Below are positions 1 through 10,861 of a stretch of 64,000 bases of DNA, piece after piece. A model generated the notes under the pieces. The model was not told where the DNA came from and searched no databases. It saw only the letters and a program-made list of their open reading frames with translations. Numbering within the stretch: position 1 is the stretch's first letter; each line of letters starts with the position of its first letter. The position numbers and the translations under genes are program-made. This DNA is from Saposhnikovia divaricata (Eukaryota; Streptophyta; Magnoliopsida; Apiales; Apiaceae): positions 146,007,647-146,071,646 of the forward strand of contig CM071597.1 in NCBI GenBank assembly GCA_036435485.1. The letters are read 5' to 3'.

Positions 1-1116
1 CGCATACATCCACAAAAGAGATAGAAGATGGGTAGACACCAATTATGTTTAGACCCTATATCTCTATAAGATTTGAAAACATAACAGTTTAAGAACAAGT
101 TGTCTATTAAGATCACATAGGGCAGCATAATATCTCTATTTATGCCACAAATCATGATGTTAAAACATCAACCTATCCTATGCTAGCATGACAAGTTCTA
201 AATCTCAAGATCCACTCTCGTTTCGTAAGAGATTAACAATTCAATTTAGATGTTAGCTACGCATCTAAAAGCATTAAGATTAACCATACAAGGATATCAA
301 GAATTCACCACACACATATCTTTAAAGCAATCAAACTACTAAGTTACATAGATAAATCCATTAGAATCCCATGACAACGATTAGCTCATAATTGAACCGT
401 TCATCGTCATGGGATTTGATGAAAACATGATAATAAACAAGATATGAAAGAAAGACGCAATAATATTAATAAAACAAAGAGTTGAGAAAACAAATCTATA
501 ATCCAAGGTCTACAAAAGATGAAGTAGATCTAAATCCGTGCTTGTTACGAGCGTTGAATCCTTCCCCACTTTTCTCCCTTTCAATTCTACATTACAATAA
601 AAAAATGATACGAATTACAATGCTAAGATGTATTTAAATAGGCTCTAGATTTCTTGCCCAGGAAGAAATTATCTTCTATTACAATTAGAATTCGATTAAG
701 GTACTAAAAACTGCGCAAAATACAATTAGAACTTGAAAAGGGCAAAATAGTAATTTCCTGCTCCCATCAGTCTGTTTGCCACGCTGCCTGCGCCCACCAC
801 GCACAGTCTGCATGTGGGAATCCTGTCCTAAGTTGTAGAAAATCTTCCAGGCTTCGCGTGGACAGTAAGATCGCTGAAAACGGACTTCTAGAACTCCAGA
901 TATGGCCAAAACAGTGTAGACTGCGCAACCTTCCCGGAAAATCCGAATTTTAATCAATTTAACCTCCAAAAACGATAGAAGCATCCACCATAATCGACAT
1001 TCTTGCAAACCTGCACAACTACACAAAACACATCAAAACTACAACAAACTTGAGTCCAAGACAATCAATTTAAACCGATATGGAACGCTACAAGTGGATA
1101 TAAAATCCACTTATCA
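1..1116 (-). mobile_element. Probable LTR segment cut by the window edge
   Basis: Read on the minus strand this block begins TGATAAGTGGATTTTATATC, a TG start followed at once by a short palindrome (AAGTGGAT...ATCCACTT), a form seen at the start of plant Ty3/gypsy LTRs. It stops exactly where the Tat integrase sequence begins (1116/1117), which looks like an insertion edge. A TATA-like CCTATTTAAATACA lies inside on the minus strand. There is no coding potential; the ORF at 685-1026 has low-complexity, non-homologous content. The other end and the target-site duplication lie outside the window, so the LTR call is inference. Confidence 0.4.
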
Positions 1117-1431
1117 GGCATGAGGCTCGCCCTTGATCTGATTGATGAGGTTAGGGATGAAGCAAATGCCAGGAATGCGAAGCATCAAAAGAGAGCATCT
1201 TTCCACTACAACCAAAGGGTTAAGGAGAGGTTCTTTCGAGAAGGTGACTTAGTTCTGAGGAAGATAGAAGCTTCTGGAGTTGGTCAGAAGGGAAAGCTAG
1301 CCCCCAATTGGGAAGGGCCGTATCGGGTCAGGAAGCCGCTAGGACGAGGATCCTACAAGCTGGAAACCTTGGATGGGGTTGAGGCGCCCCGTACTTGGAA
1401 TGCCTTGAACCTCAAGATTTATTATGTTTAA
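1117..1431 (+). pseudogene. Integrase C-terminal fragment of a Tat/gypsy polyprotein
   Basis: About 104 codons remain, ending in a TAA stop. The reading includes FFREGDLVLRKIEAS, LAPNWEGPYRV and TWNALNLKIYYV, the typical end of Ty3/gypsy integrases without a chromodomain. The core domain (DDE residues) and HHCC finger are missing, so it cannot act. The first usable ATG (1120) is internal to the domain, and the GGC codon before it (1117-1119) still belongs to the homology. The break lies exactly at the edge of the putative LTR at 1-1116. Confidence 0.8.
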
Positions 1432-1569
1432 GCTAACCTATGTAAGGACTTAGCTTTATATCTATTCATTATGAGAAGTAGAAATAAGGTTCGATGAAAC
1501 CATTCCAGGGTATTATGCCCCGAGTATGACATTAGTATTATTTATGTATTATCCCAGAGATGATGAGAA

Positions 1570-2136
1570 TCAGGAAAAGAGAAAGAATTCTTGCTTAGAC
1601 TCAGATGAATTCTTTATCATGAAGATGCTTCTAAACATGGTCGTGCTTAAAGGGATCTCCATCTCGCGACATCTTATAATGAAGATGATCAGAAACCTCC
1701 ATGAATTGGGGTATAGTTGACAAGGATGAACTTGGAGCTCTGCCAGGAACCTGATAATAAATGGGTCGACTGGGAACCTTAACCCTGCCTCTAAGGTACC
1801 TTTGAAAACACAAATTCTCTCAGGGTGCCAATTGCAAGTTCGGTCTCCTGGATTTGGAAGGCAGACTTTGATTGCACTTGGGAAGCTATATGTGCTTTTG
1901 ATTTTCTCAACATCCTTCTTCTTCGACTTGCAAGGACAATGAAAGGCATCCAAGCTTGAACTATTGGGGAATGATTCCCCCATAATGTTTAACAATTCTA
2001 ATAAAGACTCGAATCGATGATCAACGTATTGAGGAGGCTTGAGTTTTTGCATACCTTTGACGGTTCTTGCCATGCTCCTCTTCCTCATGGCTTCCTCCAT
2101 GGAGATCTGGGGGGCAGCTGGGCGTTTGTCAGCCAT
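1570..2136 (-). CDS. Antisense ORF of the Tat fragment (putative gypsy-type transposase_28-like)
   Basis: This 188-aa ORF runs opposite to the integrase. Its middle (LRFPVDPFIIRFLAEL then LYPNSWRFLIIF) has the spacing of the plant family often labelled 'putative gypsy type transposon' (Pfam transposase_28, PF04195): a phrase with FP, then a P-x-Q/C-L-x-P-N-x-W/x-R-F block. The start ATG at 2136 lies about 120 bp downstream of a TATAAAAG on the same strand. Function is unknown; such antisense ORFs are a known trait of Tat-lineage elements. The C-terminal 30 residues look degraded, so the protein may be truncated or have lost a downstream exon. Family assignment is from memory of the motif, not a search. 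Confidence 0.5.
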   Translation of the reverse strand: MADKRPAAPQISMEEAMRKRSMARTVKGMQKLKPPQYVDHRFESLLELLNIMGESFPNSSSLDAFHCPCKSKKKDVEKIKSTYSFPSAIKVCLPNPGDRTCNWHPERICVFKGTLEAGLRFPVDPFIIRFLAELQVHPCQLYPNSWRFLIIFIIRCREMEIPLSTTMFRSIFMIKNSSESKQEFFLFS

Positions 2137-2254
2137 GTCGAGCTCGAACTTGAACTTGAAAATGAACTTGAAGAACTAGAAAACTAGAGAGTTGAGAGAC
2201 TTGTTAAAGATTTGAGAAATGAAGAAGTGAAGAGAAATGAAGGATACTCCCCTT

Positions 2255-2262
2255 CTTTTATA
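2255..2262 (-). promoter_or_regulatory. TATA box of the antisense ORF
   Basis: TATAAAAG on the minus strand, about 120 bp before the ATG at 2136, in a position to drive the antisense ORF rather than the retroelement genome. Confidence 0.4.
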
Positions 2263-2569
2263 GAAAAGGTGTGACCTGCTACCTCAGGTTAGAATACAGC
2301 CCGGATCGCGTTGACAGGTCATGTATCGATTAAATGCAAAAATAGGACAAAAACTATCTGTTACAGATGGGAAGATTCGTCAAAAATTCCGGAAAAGGAA
2401 CTGAGAATATAAGTTGATATCTGACAGAAGGAGCTTTAGAAGCTAATTATGGTTAAGAAGCCTAACCGAGAAGTTAACGCAAAGTACGGGATTAGCAGCG
2501 CTAATCAAGAAATTAAGGGAAGCCTTAAACAAAAGTCATGAATGACCATATTGTTGGTTTCCCATATCG

Positions 2570-2690
2570 ATAATCAATTGTCAATATAAAAGCTCATGTT
2601 CCATTGTCAATATGAAAGCTCATGTTCCATTGTCGATATGAAGGGTCGTGATCCATTGTCGATATGAAAGATCATTGTCCAAGATGGGAG
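2570..2690 (+). repeat. Short tandem repeat (about 30 bp unit)
   Basis: Three to four imperfect copies of a unit containing CCATTGTCRATATGAAAGC and variants. It lies in the non-coding 3' region of the Tat fragment. Confidence 0.65.
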
Positions 2691-2726
2691 TTGAGGTGTT
2701 GAAGCCAAGGGTGCCAAAAAAAGAAA

Positions 2727-3005
2727 ATTGAAACCGGTCGACCGGGAGCCAGCCGACCGGGGCAAACCGGAAGGCTTCGGCCGACCGGGTCACGGCCGAC
2801 CGGGTCATGGCCGACCGATCCGGAAGGCTTCGGCCGACCGGGTCATGGCCGACCGGTGGCTGGCCGACCGGCGCACCCGGGAGGCTTCGGCCGACCGGGT
2901 TCCATATGGAATATGAAGATTTTTGGCATCGTTTCGATGTCTAATATTGATTTCAATGTCGTTTCGATGTCGAATGTTGATCTCGACATCGTTTCGAATA
3001 TGAAA
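2727..3005 (+). repeat. GC-rich GGCCGACCG minisatellite and a 33-bp CATCGTTTCGATGTC array
   Basis: From 2727 to about 2900 the word GGCCGACCGG recurs many times, with two copies of a longer block (AAGGCTTCGGCCGACCGGGT). This is strikingly GC-rich against its AT-rich surroundings. From about 2920 a second array repeats TCGTTTCGATGTCGAATGTT about three times. ORFs across the block are repeat artefacts. Confidence 0.7.
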
Positions 3006-3035
3006 ATTGAGTTGAACTAGAATATGGTTTAAGCA

Positions 3036-3245
3036 CCATTTAGTGTCGATTAGCACCGTTTAGTGTCGTTTTAGCACCGATTAGCGCCGATTAGTGCCGT
3101 TTAGCGCCGATTAGCGTCGTTTAGCGCCGTTTAGTGCCGTTTTATGCCGTTCAATGTCGTTTAACGCTGTTTAAACGTCGTTTAAGGATGATTAGCGCTG
3201 TTTAGTGCCGTTTAACACCGTTTAGTATCGTTTAACGTCGTCGTA
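3036..3245 (+). repeat. GTTTAGYGCCG/GATTAGCGCCG minisatellite (13-14 bp)
   Basis: Some fifteen imperfect copies of a 13-14 bp unit built on (G)TTTAGTGCCG or ATTAGCGCCG fill the block, just upstream of the probable 3' LTR. It is non-coding. Confidence 0.8.
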
Positions 3246-3382
3246 AACGCGTCGGTCGCTCCACGCTTTATATTAAAAGACGATACTCGTGAAACATTAG
3301 TGTACAACGATAAACCCTGACCCGAGTCTCGAAAAAGGTCGTTAAAACTTCAAGGAAAACCTGATCAGTTTTCCTAGAAGTT

Positions 3383-3895
3383 GGGAGACAAATGATATGG
3401 GCTAAAAGTAAGCCCTAAAGACACATTTAATGTGGCATTAATTAGACCCAATATGGTCCAAACGTGTGGCCCATTTATGGGGCCCAAAACCCTAATTAAA
3501 TATTAATTTCGTAATTAATATTAGGGGTAATAAAGAGTTCAGCAAATAAGAGTCAAATAAAGATACTACTCCTGCTAGACTTAGCCTCCAAGGCATCCAA
3601 TTCAACATGGAAACTGATTCCTACAAGGAAGGAGTCTAGAACCTTCCTCAAGGAGGTGACTTGCCCGTCAAGTCTCCGAATCCTACCATAATTCTAAGGC
3701 TTCTCAGCCTATATAAAGGGTCTGACCCCTCATTTTCAGAACTACGTCTTGGCTTGATTCTCAATAACGAGATACGTAGGCACTCTGTGAGGACCGATCA
3801 GTCTTGAACACGGAAACAACCATTAAAGCTCGAAGCTCAACAACCCTAACATTAATCGCACACGAACCCTAGTTTTATTCCACAACAACGTGAAA
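3383..3895 (+). repeat. Probable 3' LTR of the Tat fragment
   Basis: The block contains a good TATA box (TATATAAA at 3710-3717) followed about 55 bp later by GAGATACGTAGGCACTCTGT, a phrase typical of the R-U5 part of Tat/Ogre-type LTRs. It ends near TTCCACAACA. The start is placed at TGGGAGACAAATGATATGGG, but no clean polypurine tract or matching second LTR is available in the window, so both limits are approximate. Confidence 0.45.
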
Positions 3896-4886
3896 AAGGT
3901 AATTGATTAGTTATTGAAAAATAGAAAAGATAACATGTTTTACCTGAAAGAGGAAGTTTATTAGTTATTAGTAACTATAAATAATTAAGTAAGGATAATT
4001 ACGTAAAATAACATGTACCATTAAGTAAGGGTAAATAAGTAAATTCAACACGTAACGATCAACCAAACTTTTAATGTTTCGGCTTTTATATAATAGTATA
4101 GATTTTTGAAAACAATTATTTAATTATAATTTAATCGTATTAATTTACCATCACTACATATAAACAAATTTATGAATTATAAATAATTGATTAAATTGCA
4201 AATATAATTTTTTTTGGTTGAAATATAATTCATAAACTTTGCACATGATTAATATTGTATGATAGTAAATTAATATTGTTTAAAAAATAAACAATTTTAC
4301 AGAGAAATTTAAAAAAGAAAAAGGAACCTGAGATGTATCTCACGAAAGTTTCCTGAGATAGTTTAAAAAACAAGCTTTAAAATTTACTGGATCCGCATGA
4401 CTAATTAATAATATTTTAAATAAATCTTGATTTTACTGCCCCATATTTCCATATAAAATTGTATATCTTAGAAAACATATCTAAAACATATGTTAGACTC
4501 TCTAATCTCTTTAAAAAATATCAAATACACTCTTTCAATTTATGTATGTGACTTTCGTTTATGGTTAAAAAATCAAATCCCTAAATTTTAGAGTGTTCAT
4601 TCATTCATAATCATAATAATCATATTATTATATGATAAAAGGGTTGAATTCTGGACCAGGTAAATCACTTATAATTCACGCCCCTATTTTTCTTTCTTGC
4701 ATCTCTTTATTTATTCATATCTGTGCTGTGTGTATAGATTTTTCTTTAGGGTTTTTAAGATTGTTCAAGAATTCAGTTTGGGTTGATTGGGCTGTTTGAT
4801 ATTGTAGGTTTTACTTATCTTTTTTGTATTTCTTGAGTTGTAGTGCTCTCAAGTTTTGATTTTTTTCAAGGCGCATTTAACTTTTT
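3896..4886. other. AT-rich intergenic DNA and 5' flank of the F-box pseudogene
   Basis: No ORF, RNA gene or recognisable mobile element is seen. The last 250 bp (from about 4640) is less AT-rich and pyrimidine-rich and may be the old promoter and 5' UTR of the F-box/WD40 gene. Confidence 0.5.
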
Positions 4887-5923
4887 ATGGCCTATGAATG
4901 CCAAGAAAATATAAACATTAAATTGGTGGAGAATTCGAAAGTTTGTGACAGAGACATTGTTGATTTTAAGTTGGTTGATGTTTCGGGTAGGGAAAAGAAT
5001 TTGTTAGGGAATTCGAAACTTGAAATTGAGAAAATTGTATGTGAGAACTGAGAAAGGTATTGTTGAGGAAAGATTGTTTTTGGAAAAATCTACATTGATA
5101 AATGTGGCATTGGCTAATTGGTGTCGGTCAATTACTGACCTTCCTCCGGCATTAGTAGCTGAGATACTGAATTGCCTTGACCCCAAGGAGCTTGGTATTG
5201 TTTCTTGTGTCTCGACGTCTTTCTGTAAGGTTGCAGCAGAGCATCATGTTTGGAAAGAGTTTTACTGTGAGAGATGGGGACTTCCGGTGGCCCCGACTGC
5301 TTTGGGGGTTGATTATTCTGTTGACAAGTCGTGGAAGGAATTGTTTGTAGAGAGAGAGTATAGGAGTAAAACATTCTTGGGACGGTATAGTATTGATTGC
5401 CTTTATGGCCACAGAGAACCTGTTCGTGCTGTGTTTGTTTTGAATTCTAAGAAGCTCATTTTTACTTCTGGTTATGACTCGATTGTTCGAATGTGGGATT
5501 TGGAAGAAGGTACAGCCATATCGGCTTCCAGACCACTTGGCTGTACTATTCGAGCTGTTGCAGCGGATACTAAACTGTTGATTGCTGGTGCTACTGATGG
5601 TTTCGTCCATTGTTGGAGGGCAGAGGAAGGACACCCTCATCTGTTTCACCTAAGTGGTCCTCAAAACCAAAATACAGAATTTCGACTTTGGGAACATGAT
5701 GGGCCTATCACATGTCTTCAACTCGACTTCACTAGGATCTTCAGTGGTTCATGGGACATGACTATTCGTGTTTGGGACCGATCTTCTTTGAAGTGTCTGG
5801 CAGTCCTGAGGCACAATGACTGGGTTTGGTAATTGTCTGGTTGCTGCAAAGAAGAACCGGATGAGTGGAGATAGGAATGGTGTATGGGTCAAACGCGGGG
5901 CGAGCGGAAAAATGAAGGCTTAG
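4887..5923 (+). pseudogene. F-box/WD40 protein (Arabidopsis At5g21040/FBX2-like), frameshifted and internally deleted
   Basis: Intact homologues are roughly 540-residue proteins with an N-terminal F-box and a WD40 propeller, substrate adaptors of SCF ubiquitin ligases. The natural start is the ATG at 4887 (MAYECQEN). That frame stops near 5036, and homology continues in the next frame with KGIVEERLFL. The F-box follows (ITDLPPALVAEILNCLDPKE), then three to four WD40 repeats (LYGHREPVRAVF, SGYDSIVRMWD, SGSWDMTIRVWD). At HNDWVW the frame stops at 5830, and directly after it a different frame reads VAAKKNRMSGDRNGVWVKRG to a stop at 5921-5923, which looks like the genuine family C-terminus. About 150-200 residues of the propeller appear deleted between them. 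Two lesions make it a pseudogene; an assembly error would have to explain both. The C-terminal match is from memory. Confidence 0.75.
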
Positions 5924-7777
5924 TCTTTGTCTCTTTGGTCGTTAAATCTTAATAGCTTAGCAGGAAGCTGAAGTTAATTGTTGATCACCACCTCTTTTTG
6001 ACGTTAGGCGAAACAATAAAATGTGTATGAGTGGATCAAACTTGGCTAATTCTGCTATACATTATATTGACAAGAATCTTACATTATTTCTTCCATGTCC
6101 TATGCTTTGTGTGGTTCAGTTTCTGCTAGACTTGAATTTATGTCTGTGATGAACTGATAATTTATTTTACAGCTGTTGGTTCCATTGTAGATTTAGTATT
6201 GGTGGTTTCGGTTATCGTGTCTGCTCCTTAGATTGTGCTTTAGAAACCAGTACTTATCAGTATATGATCAAATGTCTGATAAATTATAAAATAGAAGGTT
6301 AAAGTATCAACATTTTATATGTTCTTTCTACGGCTACATGAATGATTAGACTGTTACACAACGCTCCTCTGCAACCTCTGTCCTTCAAACTAGTGTAAAA
6401 ATGTATAAGCAAAGTTTCTTGCACTTTGAGTCCGTGTCTTTCAAGTTTTTAATTTAGTTTATTACATATCTTCAGCTTCATATTTCGCTTCAAGTCTCCA
6501 AGCATAAATTTTACTTCTGCATGGCGCTATCAAATTCGTAATGGAAAACTTGGAATCTTTGGCTTGTTTATGGGTTTTTGTTGTTTTTATATGTTGACAT
6601 GTTCGCTTGGAGGTTTTTATATGCACCAGTTTTCGCTTTTGAGTTGAACAGTTTGTGCTGTAAGGTGATGTTGATTATTCGAATTTGTAATTTGGGAGGA
6701 GGTGGGAGACTGATTTTACACTTACAATTAGGTGCTGAGCTTGAAATTTTCGATAACAAGTTCCTCATCTGGGTCGTCTCGGTCTATATATTGAATACAT
6801 CAAGGTCATGTTTACCAACTGTTGTGTACCTTTCCCCAGTCCTACAACAATAAAAAGGCCTACACGACTCCTGGTACTAAATTTTATTATATTTTTGCAG
6901 CATAAAATTGCATGTGGGTGTAAGGCCAGATAAAAAACTGTAAGTCTATCAACAAGAGGCTCTAATTTCATCTCACATCATTAAACGGTCAAGCACTGCA
7001 TTTTTGTTTGATTGGAACAGTGATCATTACACACTAGCAATGAGAAATATTACAGTTCCCAAATACATACCAAAATGTACAAAGATTTTAGTTGTGCTTT
7101 TATATGTTTATATGTTTATATGTTTTAGTTGTGCTTTGTGTTTATCATGAACCACATTATGTTTTAGACTTTCAGTACATCTTTTAGGTAAGCAGTTTTA
7201 CTCATCACCGCCATATTAGAAATCTGATGTCTTGAGATGGGGGGAAAAAAAGAAGATAACTGAAAATAAGCCAGACCTATCAAGCTAAAAACAAGAACAT
7301 GTTTAGAAATAGTCTTAAATTATAGAGTTGCGAGAAATCATCTATTTACCTGCAAACATACACTTGTATTTTCTTCATCAAATCAGATATACCAACATTC
7401 AAGTTGTCGCAGATATATTTTTTATATCTAAAAAAATTGAAATATATGAAGCGTACTTTGATTCCACAATTACTAAGATTATGTCCATGTTCATCATACA
7501 CAAAACCTCAACAATGCTAGTATGCAACATAACCACGTGAGAACTGAATAAGATCAAAATGTAACAAACTAACCAACTATGCAAAGTAATTTGCTCTTAG
7601 ATGAAGCATTATCAAACAAGTGAAACCTTAACAAGCTAGGAACTTCTACATGTTAATATCTTATACCCAAAATGCATACAGTTCTCAGCAATCATCAGTC
7701 GAGCATATACCAGGGCCAAAAGGAGAAATTAAAGGGACAATGAGGAAGCCAACACACAGCACAAACTTTTGTCAGCT
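5924..7777. other. Intergenic region between converging F-box pseudogene and S18 gene
   Basis: AT-rich DNA without supported genes. Several 60-90 codon ORFs (for example 6578-6853) have no family signature. The first 300 bp probably contain the old 3' UTR of the F-box gene, and the last 100 bp the 3' UTR of the S18 gene. Confidence 0.5.
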
Positions 7778-10700
7778 TCAAGGACGAGCTTGGCTTGCTT
7801 CCTCGTTAACAAAGTTGTAACTGGTGTCATACGTCTCAAATTCGTAATCCGCCTCAACATTCTCCATTGTCTTACCATACTTGAACTGCTTTGTCCCCAT
7901 TGTCGTAAAAGGCATTAAACCAAAAGCTCGAGCTGTTTTAATTTCTCTCGCCACCTTCCGCTGGGCTTTGGCACTAATTTTTGTCTGCACGATAAAAAAA
8001 TGATAAAGAAAAAGAAACTTACACTTCATTACTGGTTTTATTGTGTTCACCCAACTTAGTGACTAAAATATTACCTGGCTCCTCTTGATGATAATCCCAG
8101 CATCTGTTATGAAGTTGGCAAGGAATTGCACATTCTGTTTGTATGTTATCATGAGATATTAGTAAGAAAGGCAAGGAATCTCATATTGTTATTCTAAAGG
8201 ATTAGTGTTGTGATGATCACAGCGATACCACGAAAACTAACAAAAACAAAACCTCAATATCTGATATACAACTCGAGTGTGTTGAATATGAATGACAACA
8301 TGCTCACCCTGAAATCAGCTTTCCTTAGAACTTCCTCGGTGGTTGTTTCAAATTCCTCTTTTTTATTAGGTTCCCATACTCCGGGTTTTCTAATATTCAG
8401 ATCCTGCATCGAAAAACTCTAGGTAAAGATGGAAGCTCACAAATGTACACCAAAGAAGAAGAAACAGTAAAATTTGACAAAGCATATAATTGTAAGTTTG
8501 TAACAATGCTTTTAATGTATACAGAGAAACAATTTAGAAGTTATATTTTGACTAGCAATTTCTTTGATTTTTTGTCAATTGAACACACACTTGTAAGCTA
8601 CTGCAGAGAAGCAACTATTTTCATCAACAAGTGAATCTAGCATCTCAGATGTGGCAGTTTGTAACTCCTCTAAACTAAACTCCCTGAAATTAGGCACTGC
8701 ATTTTTGTCATTTTGGCCACCACTAGCATATTACAGTCTACTAACATCAGACATTCAGACATACATGATACATTATAGATAGAAAGACAGAGAGAGTAGC
8801 GGTTGTAAAAACTTTCCGGGATCGGAGGAGGGTTGAAGGACAGAACGGTCAAGAACAAATCTTGAGTACCCAAAGCCCATGTTTGCAGGAGAAAATGAAG
8901 AACTCTAGTGCTTGTGAATTGTATTAATGTGTATCTGTATTTAATTCTTTATCACTCTTGAGTTAATTAATGTTGGCACAGACTACAGAGTGACAAACAC
9001 ACAATATTGTGGATCCTAACCTTATCTAATTCCTACTAACATTACATACATACTCTTATCTTTATACATTTACTTGTACCAACTTGCTGCACATGATTGC
9101 ACCCACATATACTGAACACGGGAAGGATTATCATAATACATCAACACTCAACACCTTGTGGACTGTTCGTGTATATATCAACTAAATTACTAATAACCTC
9201 TTGATCAAGTGGTATATCTCTCTCCTTTCCTATACGGAATCGTGTGTTCGAACCTTATTCAAGGTGCGAGTGTTAGTATTTGAAACTTGTATATAAATAT
9301 ATGTAGACAAAATTTATCTGAAATATCAATTATATCGGAGTACTTTTCTACCAACATAACATGTTTGCGAACAAAATACTTTGTACACGGTTCAACTTTA
9401 TCAAGTGGTTCAACTTGCACATCATTCATACTTTGTGCTAATTTTGTTTTTTCTCTCATATCTGGCTGGGCTCGAGATTTACATTTAAAGTAGTATTTTT
9501 TTTTAATTTTAGTTGGAGTGTGTATTAAATTCTAAAAAAAAACGCCATAGAAGCAATGGTCAATTTGAACAGGGTGGGCTGCCCGCTAGGGCTTAAAGTC
9601 AACACTGGCGTAGAAAACATCATATTCTATACTACTGATCTCAATCTGCACCAAATGCATGTGCATATCAATATATCTTCTGCTTCCCTCATATTTTTAC
9701 AAGAATTAATGAAGAGTTCACAAGTATTAGTATCTTACACACACTCGTAATATAAAGAGTTTATATTGGTGATGTATGTGTTAAATGGAAAATAAGATCA
9801 TTCGTTTATAGTTTATACCTTGAGGTCATAAGTCTCCCCAGTTCTACTCCAGTTTACGTCCGGCCTGTACTCATAATCTAAATCTTCCATTATCTCAGGA
9901 GCACCATAGCAAGTAGCAGCTTCCTTTAACTTATCCTCCATTTCGTCTGACAAGGTGTTAAAACTCTCGTCTAAACCATCAAAAATTTCAGATCTTTTAT
10001 CGGAATTAGATCTGCCACCAAAATTGCCAAAATCTGAATTGCTTTGTGCCTTCTCAGCCCTATCAAGCCTTCGGAAGAAGGACTGCTGACTTGGACTATC
10101 ATTGGAGCTATTCCCAGTAAAACCAGCAAATATTCGTTGCTCAAAATCATCTCGAGACTCAAATAGGTTGTCTTGTTCATTGGCTCCAGCACCTGTAAAA
10201 GGGTAGACCAACAATACAGTTTTAATTTTGATTTCCCCTGGGCGTTTAAATTCAAATACAAACTTGTTCAATAAACCTGATGAATACACATACATACAAT
10301 CAAGTAAATCATAAACGTAACATGTAACAAGAAGATTTTGCAGTAGAGAAGCATACGTTGTATTACAATTAGTATGAAAGCAGAATGAGGTAATATTAGA
10401 TTCTTGTTAATCCTAATCAACATAAACATTACAGCAATGGCATAACTGCATAACGTCTACCCCATCAACTTGCAACTAGTAAAATATTCATTATCATCAT
10501 ACACATGTGTAAATAAAAAACTGTCAAAACCTTTGACCCCTGCTAACCAAACCAAGGGGCCGGCCGTTTTACGATAGAATTACAATCCGCTCAACAAATG
10601 AATTTCTGATACATGTATGCACCAAATTCCCCTTCCCATTCCGATTATAATCTAATTAGAATCCGTAAAACAAACAATCAAATTTAAGTAGATACATAAA

Positions 10701-10861
10701 TATATAGAGAAATGAGTAGACAGATAGGAAATCGAACCTGCGGAAAAAGGCCTAAGCATAAAAAGGGGGCGGGGGCGATAGCGATAAGACAACCCAACAT
10801 TGAAATTCTTGAATGCACATTGAATAAGCTTCATCTTCATATACCCTTGAAAACCACACAA
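7778..10861 (-). CDS. Organellar (probably mitochondrial) ribosomal protein bS18, five exons
   Basis: This is a component of the small subunit of an organellar ribosome. Exons on the minus strand: 10861-10738, 10192-9819, 8403-8308, 8134-8075 and 7984-7778, all with GT/AG introns of 545, 1415, 173 and 90 bp; phases join to one frame of 286 aa (279 aa from the inner ATG at 10840). The N-terminus is Arg/Phe-rich and acid-free (SYRYRPRPLFMLRPFSAG), fitting a mitochondrial presequence. A long acidic, Ser-rich middle (exon 2) is followed by the S18 core over exons 4-5: NVQFLANFITDAG, IIIKRSQTKISAKAQRKVAR, then IKTARAFGLMPF, matching the bacterial S18 pattern of a helix, a basic linker and AIKRARxLxLLPF. 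Length is close to Arabidopsis At1g07210 (about 261 aa). No lesion is seen, so it is probably functional. Organelle assignment is inference. Confidence 0.88.

Larger units (their letters stand above)
1117..3895 (+). mobile_element. 3' portion of a Tat-lineage Ty3/gypsy element
   Basis: This is the downstream end of a gypsy element on the plus strand: integrase C-terminus (1117-1431), an antisense ORF (2136-1570), several minisatellite blocks (2570-3250) and a probable 3' LTR (about 3383-3895). The same order (integrase end, antisense ORF, tandem repeats, LTR) occurs in the larger Tat element at 32778-60467 on the other strand. The integrase tails of the two align by eye (LDLIDEVRDEAN against LDLVDEVRDEAV), so they are the same lineage but different families. 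Everything upstream of the integrase tail is lost or lies beyond the insertion at 1-1116. Confidence 0.65.

Noticed and set aside
685..1026. 113-aa minus-strand ORF.
   Set aside because: Lies within LTR-like sequence, with no recognisable domain and no neighbouring gene signals.
2728..2916. Plus-strand ORF rich in ADR/GRP repeats.
   Set aside because: It is the GGCCGACCG minisatellite translated.
5020..5832. Intact F-box/WD40 gene starting at 5020.
   Set aside because: No ATG opens this frame at the right place, the natural start (4887) is in another frame, and most of the WD40 propeller is missing.
9259..9750. ORFs of 64-68 aa inside intron 2 of the S18 gene.
   Set aside because: Low complexity and no signature; the flanking exons join cleanly without them.
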